A DNA stretch of 14,106 nucleotides, from assembly GCA_003118195.1 (NCBI GenBank), contig BEXV01001920.1:1-14106 (forward strand), given 5' to 3'. The notes under the pieces were generated by a model. It worked only from the letters and a program-made list of their open reading frames with translations, was not told the DNA's origin and did no database searches. Origin of the DNA: Hemicentrotus pulcherrimus. Lineage: Eukaryota > Echinodermata > Echinoidea > Camarodonta > Strongylocentrotidae. A program made the translations under genes and the position numbers. Positions within the stretch are counted from its first letter, which is position 1; each line of letters begins with the position of its first letter. Positions 8,196 through 14,106 of this stretch are shown here, in pieces.

Positions 8196-8221
8196 ATATT
8201 TTACCTGTCTATTTGTTTACA

Positions 8222-8249
8222 CCAGCTGACAACTTGGTTGACTAGCTGG
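8222..8249. repeat. Short inverted repeat upstream of gag
   Basis: CCAGCT (8222-8227) and AGCTGG (8244-8249) flank an inner CAAC / GTTG pair, so the segment can form a small hairpin. It lies just before the gag region on the minus strand and may belong to the element leader. No primer-binding site could be recognised beside it. Confidence 0.4.
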
Positions 8250-10094
8250 ATATCACAATGAACACGGTCTGCAAAGTAAGAGATAACACATGAATACATG
8301 GGTAAGTCCAATATCCTCTGGAGGCTTTTTTTGTTCTTATTTTTTCCAAAATGGCCGCTCGGCACAAAAAGACGCCGGCCGACCGGTCACCAAAAAATAA
8401 TCATATCGAAAACGGATTACGGCGATTTATCAATGATTGTTTGATAAATAATACAACTATTCACTACTACATCTACCATTCGTTGCGGAAAAAATAAAAC
8501 CTCACAAATTATCTGACTTATCGCAAGTTAAAACTCACGAATGCAGGAATTTTTATTTTTATTATACATTTTAATACGGAATGTTAGGCCATCGTATAAA
8601 TTATTGACAAATAAAGAGACATACTGTTGAAGAAATTCAAAAATTCAAATATACATTAAGTTGCAACTGAATACAATCTGTATTTATCTGTTTATTTATT
8701 TTAAATTGTGTATTGCATTAAAGAGAAAGGGACGTGTCCAACTTGGGGTGTATTATAGAATGAGAAGACTCACAAGGTTTCTGGACAATATGAATAAAAA
8801 TGTGAGATCAGCCAGCTGGTTTATATAGACTGTAACCCTTTGTATACAAAACAGGTTTGGGGAGTTATCCAATTAGGCCACATTGTTTTAAAATCGTTTC
8901 AAAATTACAGTAAGTTCATTGGCTGCATGTATCTCTTAACAAAAATATTTTAACTATAACAATCCCATTTTCATTCAAATTGTATATTAAATGTCTTGAT
9001 TTGTAACTGTCCCGAATTACCTGCACATGTAGGTAATAAAAGACCTTTGGTGATGACGTAATTAATCATTGTTATCTTATTAATCAGTTACATCATGACC
9101 ACAATTTTGTTACCAAATAAAGAGAAGAATTTACTGAAGAGAATACAAAACTTTCTGTATGTGAAACATAGTTCATGTTTATGTAAATTATGTAAATGTG
9201 CTTACGGGTCTCCAATTCCTTACATATACCCTAGGCGTAAATAATCAAATCTGACTGAACGCCATTAAAAACAACCAACAACAACAACAGCGCATTCAAA
9301 AACATTCGCAGCCCGAGAGCCGAATTGCAGTTTATTTTACAAAGTATACATCAGTCACAAAGGAAAATTACACTAAAACATATGCATGGTAACATTATGG
9401 TGGTAAAATTGCAATTCTTTTTGTGTATCTATTGTGCTTCTTCTACGACACCTCCTCCAGCTACAATTACTTCGCGGCAATTCAGTACATTAATCAAACT
9501 CCTAATCCCAAGCCCGGTTAAGAAACCTACACCACACCAAACCCAACACCAAGCACAAACCCAGCTCAAAACCCAATAGCAAATAAACCCCAACCCCACA
9601 TATTGATGAAGTAAAGCCTGTAGCAACCGCCGTCAGACATGTCAGAGCGGCATGTGTCGGGTCGCCATCGTTGCACATTATGGCAGATTGCTTGGTTCAT
9701 AAACATAACTCTGAATTGTATTACCATATTTGCAATAAAATAAATTATTGAACTTATACAATTTAAGAATAAAAATTAATTTGTTTGAAATTCGAAAGAT
9801 TTAAATGTTATGGTTGGAAAATGCATGGCCGGATGGGGATGGAATGATTATGGTGTTTTTTCAATAACAGAAACACAGACAACAACAGAAACCAAATCCA
9901 GGTAATAAGATGAAATAGGTGCTACACTGATTTAAACAATAATTGTGTTGCATACAAATGATTTTCCCATCAAAACATGGATGACATAAAAACATTGGTG
10001 AAAGGTTGCCATTGTAATAATCGATATAATGTGCATCATATTGGGAATTGTTACAAAGTCAAACAGGATTTTGTACAATTAAATCTGATTTAGT
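8250..10094. other. AT-rich non-coding region
   Basis: About 1.85 kb with no supported gene. It includes an inverted repeat, TTTATCAA..TTTGATAAA (about 8426-8448), CAA-rich stretches (about 9271-9290) and an A/C-rich low-complexity tract (about 9525-9600) that creates a spurious 84-codon frame on the plus strand and a matching one on the minus strand. A brief GC-rich island (about 8350-8390, GGCCGCTCGG and GCCGGCCGACCGGTCACC) may be a remnant of another repeat. Nothing else was recognised. Confidence 0.45.
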
Positions 10095-10858
10095 TAAAGC
10101 TATGGTCACATCACGTAAATGTAGCCTGCTCGGCGGCCGGAAGGCGAGTTTTGAGCTAATTTCGCTCATGCACCGAGCCGCCATGCACAACCTAATTGTT
10201 TAAGGGCATCACTCGGTCGCTGCTGAAATTCGGACGGCGCCTGCTCACTTTCACTCGCCGCCCAAAGTATACTCGGTGCCCGGGTGGTCGCCGTTCGGGC
10301 ACCAACCTAATCGAGCGTTCACCGTCGGGCGATTAAGGTCAGAAATCGAAGCTGCCCGGTCGCCGCCCGGTCACCGCTAGGAGATCAGTCGGTCACTGGG
10401 CGGCGAGTTCATAATCGGTCAGCAACCTTTGACCTAGCGGCTTTGGTTTTTGACTTAAATCGTTCGACATCGAACGCTCGTTTAGGTCGGTGTCCGGACG
10501 GCAAACGCCCGGGCACCGAGCGTATTTTGGCGCCCCGCCGATTACCAGCCGGCTGCCGGGCAATTTCCTTAAAATTATACTGTGGCCGGTGGGAGACAGC
10601 TCGGGTATCGGTGGGTCATTGGTCGGTCACTACCGGGACACCGCCCAAAGAAGCTCTCCGATTTCGCCTAGTTTTGACCTAAAATAGACCGGCGACCTAC
10701 GGGAAATCGACAGGGCACTGCTTAGTCATCACTGGGGCTCTACAGTCTGCTCGACTCCTCCAACAAAAAGAAATCGTTGGGCGATGCCTAAATTCCAGCG
10801 GCGACCGAGCAGGCTACTAATCGGTCGGTCGCTGCTCTGACTTGTGACCATAGCTTAA
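10095..10858. mobile_element. Non-autonomous DNA transposon, TAA TSD (PIF/Harbinger-like)
   Basis: AGCTATGGTCACA at 10098-10110 is perfectly inverted at 10843-10855, and TAA flanks both ends (10095-10097 and 10856-10858). A second inverted block, GTAGCCTGCTCGG (10121-10133 and 10805-10817), lies inside. A 3-bp TWA duplication is typical of PIF/Harbinger; TTAA-type insertion can be read here only if one end has an extra base. The 758-bp body is much richer in GC than its surroundings, with many CGGTCG/CCGGTC-type words, and encodes no transposase. Short plus-strand frames at 10443-10687 are not supported as genes. Confidence 0.78.
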
Positions 10859-12299
10859 CAAAGCAACCATGGGTGTCGATCCCGAGGGGTGGGAGTGGGG
10901 GATATATCCCCCAATATTTCTGGTGGGGGTGGCCTGTACAATCACCCCCCCCCCCCATAATTCACCATCAAACAGAAAGAAATTAAGAGAAAAATGATGA
11001 GAGCCCGATGAGAGTAGTTAATGGCTATTACTCGCAAGATTACCATCAATATACACATTTTGCTATCACTGATAGTTCAATAGTTGTTATGTCGTTTCCG
11101 TTCACCCTTTTTAAAATGCATGTCCTTGTATCTTTTTTTTTTTTTTTTATTCATTTTATTTCCTGATATTTCCTATAACATTTTTCAAAACGCGCTAAAA
11201 GTTACAGTCGTGCATTTGTTTAATTTTTGTAATTTGGGCGTTATTGCCAAAAAAAAACAAAAAAAATTATCAACCAAGTCCTCAATATAAAGAACTCTTA
11301 AAGGTAAAGAAAAGCATCTGAGCGAGAATATCACATGACTTTTGGCCAGTTCAATCTGAAGAGATTTTTAAAGCTATGTGGGGTTGATGATGCGTTGTTG
11401 TTGTTTTTTCCTTCATAATGCAAGTAAAGTTAATATTGTATCACTGAAGAGAAAGACGGTTGTGTCCAAATGGCAGCATGTAGGAGACGAAAATTCGAAA
11501 ATTGTTCCCTGATTCATAATCAGTATCTATTTTGTCTCATTGATTTCATCTATTTCTTTGTTATTTATATCTCTACATGTAAAACATTTAAAGCGCTTTT
11601 TCCCGAAAGGAGCAAAATCTTTTGATAGCAAATGGAGATAATGAAATACATTTTCCTCTATTTACCTTGAACAAAATTATTAACCTACATTCCGAAAGAA
11701 ATTATGAACACATACATCTTTTAATAATAATTTTCCATAGACACCTCAACAAATTCGGGTAAACAAACTGTTCTTTCTTAAGTTACACACATTGATCTAG
11801 TGCCTCTTGAAAATAAGCTCTTCGTATGTACATAAACAAGCAATACAACAGAATACTCCAGTTCGATATTTTGGAGAAAGATTATTATGTCACAACTTAT
11901 GTTTGTTTCATTGAAAAGCTGATGCAGGCCTATGTAATGTATTCAAACGTAACAGGCATAAGATAGTTAAGGTGTTTTTGAAGGTTAGAATGATATTAAG
12001 TCTGAAGTTTTGTTTATAACGCCCTTCCAATAATAATGCACTGTCTAAGACTGGTCATAGTTTTTGAAGAAAAAAATAGTGCTCTGGTCAGGGCCTTAGG
12101 GGAATATTATGCTTATATTTCAGAGCATATCTGGTATGATAAGTATATCTGGGTGAAGAAGGAGATAATGAAAGTTTGTTTTGTAGTTGGAGCGTAAGTT
12201 TTATATCATGTTTTTTTTTTTTAATCAGGCCACATGCGGCCCTCCCGGGGGGGAGGGGAGGAGGCACAGTGCTCCCCCCCCCACTTTTTCACGCACCCG
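10859..12299. other. Non-coding region with homopolymer and G/C-rich tracts
   Basis: No gene is supported. It contains a palindrome, GGGGG-ATATAT-CCCCC (10897-10912), a run of 12 C (10945-10956), a run of 16 T (11133-11148) and G/C-rich homopolymer tracts at about 12238-12283, just before the minisatellite. A 68-codon plus frame (11084-11290) is built on the T run and AT-rich sequence and is not convincing. The rest is plain AT-rich DNA. Confidence 0.45.
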
Positions 12300-12835
12300 A
12301 AAAGTACCCCTTTTCCTTTCACAAGTCTTCATTTTTCTTTGAAATAAGTGTCCATTTTCATTCTAAGTGCCCTTTCTCTGATAAATGACCCTTTTCAGGT
12401 ACGAGAAGTTACTCCTTTTCGCTTCAGACATGTGCCCCCTTCAACTCCTATAAATGCCCCTTTAAAATCATTTTCTTTCAAATAGTGAACATTTTCCTTT
12501 CTTATAAGTGCTCCTTTTTCATTCACATAAGTGCCCCTTTTCATATTTGGTCATTGCCCCTTTTCAAGTGCGATAATTGCCTCTTTTCACCTCTCATAAT
12601 TGTACTTTTAACAATGATACGTGCCCCTTTTTTCGTTTTTAATAAGGGTCCAACCCTTTTTTTAATATAAATTCCCTTTTTCACCTTTTTTATAAATGCC
12701 CCTATCAAAATCTGATGGGAGCCCATTTTCCGTCGACAAATGCCCATTCCTTATTCTCATGATTGCCTTTCCCTCCTGGTGAGTGCCTCTATTTGAGGGT
12801 ATAAGAAGTGCACTATTTTCACCTCCGACAGTTAA
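12300..12835. repeat. Degenerate 23-24 bp minisatellite
   Basis: A unit close to ATAAGTGCCCCTTTTCAT plus about five variable bases repeats about 22 times. The CCCCTTTTC-like core recurs at roughly 12306, 12347, 12367, 12385, 12409, 12432, 12455, 12485, 12508, 12532, 12555, 12578 and onward to about 12808, mostly 22-25 bp apart. Copies are strongly diverged, so the array is old. Short open frames on both strands in this region follow the periodicity and are not genes. No function is assigned. Confidence 0.8.
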
Positions 12836-13033
12836 TCTTTGTATTTTTCGCACTGCGATCTTAGATATCTTTAAATTTGTCATCGCTCGCTCGCAAATAA
12901 ATTTCAGACCATCACACCCAACTGCAAAGCAAGATGCTTAAGCAATATCTTGTATGGTGTATAAAGTTAAGCAATATATTTCATAATGCTAAACATATTA
13001 CTCATTGCGGATATAGTATCGAAAATAATATCG
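12836..13033. other. Spacer between minisatellite and PLE
   Basis: AT-rich, no gene. It contains CGCTCGCTCGC (about 12883-12894) and two copies of TTAAGCAATAT (about 12938 and 12968). The left copy of the PLE-associated repeat could extend into this stretch, but its partner is cut by the window end, so this cannot be tested here. Confidence 0.35.
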
Positions 13034-13142
13034 CTAGTGATATTCGTTTGTCTCGCAATGTGGTCAATAAGGAATCTAAAAGTTCACGACGTTTCGTGTG
13101 CATCTGCTACACTTCGTCAGGTGATAATAACTACTGTAAGCA
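13034..13142 (-). repeat. Left inverted copy of PLE terminal repeat (pLTR-like)
   Basis: These 109 bp are the reverse complement of 13998-14106 with one mismatch (at 13037). The copy lies upstream of the 5'-truncated PLE reading frame in opposite orientation to the downstream copy. Penelope-like elements are known for LTR-like repeats (pLTRs) in direct or inverted orientation around truncated bodies, which fits this layout. The minus strand of this copy contains a hammerhead core (13084-13124). The near identity of the arms suggests they come from one insertion event or are recent. Confidence 0.85.
13084..13124 (-). ncRNA. Hammerhead ribozyme core, left copy
   Basis: This is the exact reverse complement of the core at 14016-14056, so on the minus strand it has the same CUGACGA box, stem II, GAAA box and GUC cleavage triplet. 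It would be present only in transcripts of the opposite strand to the PLE coding sense. On a plus-strand transcript this segment is the antisense of the right copy and could pair with it along about 109 bp. Confidence 0.72.
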
Positions 13143-13817
13143 CACGGTACTCAGCCAATCAACCCAGGGATCAAAAGGTAAACAAAACTTTTACAGTCTT
13201 GCCGTACATTGATGGGGTCTCCTAATCACTCAAGCGCCGCCTAGAGAGCCATGGCATTCGAACGGTTTTCAGATCAGATACTACCCTACGTCAACAACTT
13301 ACACGCCCCAAAGATCCAATTCCTCCACATAGACGGGACGACATTGTGTATAACATCCCTTGTAAAGGATGTGATAGATCCTACATCGGTGAAACTGCCC
13401 GTCCGATAAAAGAAAGACTCACTGAGCATAAGAGGGACGTCAGACTCCGTCGAAAGAGGGACGTCAAACTCCGTCGAAAGAGGGACGTCAGACTCCGTCG
13501 AAAGACTCACTGAGCATAAGAGGGACGTCAGACTCCGTCGAACTGACAACTCAGCCGTAGCCGAACATGCTTGGGATAACCAGCATCAACCAGACTGGGA
13601 CGGGGTTCAGTGCCTTTCCCAGGAACGGCATTGGTATACACGGAGGGTGAAAGATGCTATCAATATCCGTCTCAATCCTAGTAATTTCAACAGAGACAAC
13701 GGGATCGATATCCCCGAATTTTGGATGCGGACGATACGCCGCCATGACACTCGCCGTCCTGCCAGCCAACACCGGTCGATTCCATTCAGCAGACGGTCCG
13801 AGCCAGCGGCCCGTTGA
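13143..13817 (+). pseudogene. PLE C-terminus: end of RT region and GIY-YIG endonuclease
   Basis: The plus frame reads KVNKTFTVLPYIDGVS, a TAA stop (13223-13225), then RRLESHGIRTVFRSDTTLRQ, LTRPKDPIPP and DDIVYNIPCKGCDRSYIGET. IVY and YIG match the GIY and YIG elements, CKGC supplies the Cys pair of the zinc-binding part seen in PLE endonucleases, and RPIKERLTEHKRDV carries the conserved Arg helix. After the duplicated stretch (13415-13542) the frame moves by one and continues NSAVAEHAWDNQ, HWYTRRVKDAINIRLNP and GIDIPEFWMRT to TGA (13815-13817). The EH motif and the R..VK.AI helix are also typical. The stop and the frameshift make this copy inactive. The endonuclease would nick target DNA to prime reverse transcription. 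Confidence 0.88.
13415..13542 (+). repeat. Local tandem duplications inside the PLE endonuclease
   Basis: A 24-bp unit, AGAGGGACGTCA.ACTCCGTCGAA, occurs at 13431-13454, 13455-13478 and 13479-13502 (one base differs in the second), in frame as repeats of KRDVRLRR. A fourth copy at 13519-13542 is part of a 40-bp segment (13503-13542) that duplicates 13415-13454. Two 24-bp additions keep frame; the 40-bp addition shifts it by one, matching the observed change of frame. The duplications lie just after the conserved Arg helix. Confidence 0.9.
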
Positions 13818-13920
13818 GTACCGTATGCGTCGGCCAATAGGCCTGGTACATTAGCCGAACCAGCGGCCGAATCCAGCGGCCTGGTGATTAGTCGATCACC
13901 GTGTGCGTCGACCAATAGGC
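13803..13920 (+). repeat. Imperfect direct repeats in PLE 3' region
   Basis: CCAGCGGCC, a variable stretch, then ACCGTATGCGTCGGCCAATAGGC (13803-13842) recur as CCAGCGGCC and ACCGTGTGCGTCGACCAATAGGC (13873-13920), with a short extra CCAGCGGCC in between. The stretch overlaps the end of the coding part and continues into the untranslated region before the terminal repeat. Confidence 0.65.
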
Positions 13921-13997
13921 ATTGGGCGTCATTGTTCCAATTATCGATCGAATTATGGACCGCTCCGCCGGTCCTCCCATAGAGTGTAAAAGACCCT

Positions 13998-14106
13998 TGC
14001 TTACAGTAGTTATTATCACCTGACGAAGTGTAGCAGATGCACACGAAACGTCGTGAACTTTTAGATTCCTTATTGACCACATTGCGAGACAAACGAATAT
14101 CATTAG
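13998..14106 (+). repeat. Right copy of PLE terminal repeat (pLTR-like), cut by window end
   Basis: Reverse complement of 13034-13142 with a single difference. It lies downstream of the endonuclease in the sense orientation and carries a hammerhead core at 14016-14056 on the coding strand. Because it touches the last base of the window, its true length is unknown. Open frames on the minus strand across it are not genes. Confidence 0.85.
14016..14056 (+). ncRNA. Hammerhead ribozyme core, right copy
   Basis: Elements in order: UCAC (14016-14019); CUGACGA catalytic box (14020-14026); one extra A (14027); GUGU (14028-14031) pairing with ACAC (14041-14044) as stem II around a 9-nt loop; GAAA (14045-14048); C-G (14049-14050); U-C (14051-14052), giving a GUC cleavage triplet; and GUGA (14053-14056) pairing with UCAC as a 4-bp stem I. 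Cleavage is predicted after C14052. Stem III would have no loop, so one molecule cannot form it properly. Minimal hammerheads of this kind are known in PLEs and are thought to act as dimers. The extra A before stem II is a deviation from the textbook core. Confidence 0.75.

Larger units (their letters stand above)
3690..8200 (-). mobile_element. Degenerate Gypsy-type LTR retrotransposon, interior only
   Basis: Reading the minus strand from about 8200 down to about 3690 gives, in order, a gag region, zinc-knuckle trace, aspartic protease, reverse transcriptase, RNase H, H2C2 zinc finger, DD35E integrase core, integrase C-terminal region and a proline-rich tail. The PR-RT-RH-IN order is that of Gypsy (Metaviridae), not Copia. 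Every domain is broken by stops, frameshifts or deletions, so the copy is dead. No matching pair of LTRs, primer-binding site or polypurine tract could be identified at either end, so the boundaries are approximate. A LINE fragment at 4340-4649 interrupts it. Confidence 0.85.
13034..14106 (+). mobile_element. 5'-truncated Penelope-like element flanked by inverted repeats
   Basis: Structure: inverted 109-bp repeat (13034-13142), truncated coding part with GIY-YIG endonuclease (13143-13817), 3' untranslated part with imperfect repeats (13818-13997), then the sense repeat copy (13998-14106), cut by the window end. The endonuclease, the inverted repeats and the hammerhead cores are three independent PLE hallmarks. 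PLEs are retroelements with a telomerase-like RT, most of whose RT domain is absent here. Target-site duplications could not be assessed because the right end is outside the window. Confidence 0.85.

Noticed and set aside
8180..8420. Possible LTR or primer-binding site at the 5' side of the Gypsy
   Set aside because: No match to a tRNA 3' end was evident and no second copy of this sequence was found near 3540-3700.
9325..9626. Complementary open frames on both strands
   Set aside because: They are due to an A/C-rich low-complexity tract. Neither product has a recognisable domain.
10443..10687. Two overlapping plus-strand open frames of 65-79 codons in the GC-rich transposon
   Set aside because: They follow from the high GC and CpG content, which lowers stop frequency. 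The translations have no domain features and lie within a MITE-like body.
10897..10956. GGGGG-ATATAT-CCCCC palindrome and C12 run as a possible regulatory or quadruplex site
   Set aside because: The G runs on one strand are too few and unevenly spaced for a convincing quadruplex, and homopolymer tracts are common in such DNA.
8715..11470. Similar words AGAGAAAGGGACGTGTCCAA (about 8720) and AGAGAAAGACGGTTGTGTCCAA (about 11443)
   Set aside because: The match is about 22 bp and does not extend clearly to either side, so a repeat family cannot be claimed.
12176..12883. Several open frames on both strands over the minisatellite
   Set aside because: They repeat the 23-24 bp periodicity, occur on both strands and have compositionally biased translations without motifs.
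12934..13212. 92-codon plus-strand frame over the left PLE repeat
   Set aside because: It crosses the junction between the inverted repeat and the truncated PLE in a frame other than that of the PLE protein.
13607..14103. Minus-strand frames of 71 and 161 codons
   Set aside because: They are antisense to the endonuclease and the terminal repeat; the plus-strand frame carries the recognisable domain.

Overview
This window looks like a repeat-dense stretch of an animal nuclear genome. A marine invertebrate is my best guess, and the phylum is unresolved. Reasons: intron-split coding traces, AT-rich filler, a Metaviridae/Gypsy-type retrotransposon, a LINE tail ending in (ATT)n, MITEs with clear target-site duplications, a degenerate minisatellite and a Penelope-like element (PLE). 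No intact host gene, tRNA, rRNA, CRISPR array or bacterial-style operon was seen.

Layout. Positions 1-375 and about 1467-1687 (minus strand) carry two exon-like pieces with the same leucine-rich module, separated by about 1.1 kb of probable intron. Positions 1720-2224 are a 505-bp MITE with TA target duplications and a 14-bp terminal inverted repeat; inside it lies a fold-back hairpin (1876-2039). Positions 2331-2550 and 3060-3242 hold two pairs of a repeat carrying a GC-rich hairpin.

About 3690-8200 (minus strand) is a decayed Gypsy element read in the order gag, protease, RT, RNase H, integrase, with many stops, frameshifts and internal deletions. Its integrase is split by a 5'-truncated LINE 3' end (4340-4649, plus strand), flanked by a 9-bp direct repeat. 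Positions 8230-10097 are AT-rich with no gene. Positions 10098-10855 are a GC-rich 758-bp non-autonomous DNA transposon with 13-bp TIRs and TAA duplications (PIF/Harbinger-like). Positions 10860-12290 are mostly non-coding, with homopolymer runs. Positions about 12300-12835 are a degenerate minisatellite of 23-24 bp period.

The most interesting part is 13034-14106. A 5'-truncated PLE 3' end (end of the RT region plus GIY-YIG endonuclease) lies between two 109-bp copies of one sequence in inverted orientation that differ at one base. Each copy contains a compact hammerhead-ribozyme core, on opposite strands. The endonuclease frame is broken by local tandem duplications (24 bp three times, and a 40-bp copy) whose arithmetic accounts exactly for the frameshift. 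The window ends inside the second repeat copy.

The elements do not form a pathway. They record successive insertions: a LINE into a Gypsy, a fold-back inside a MITE, and a PLE next to a minisatellite.
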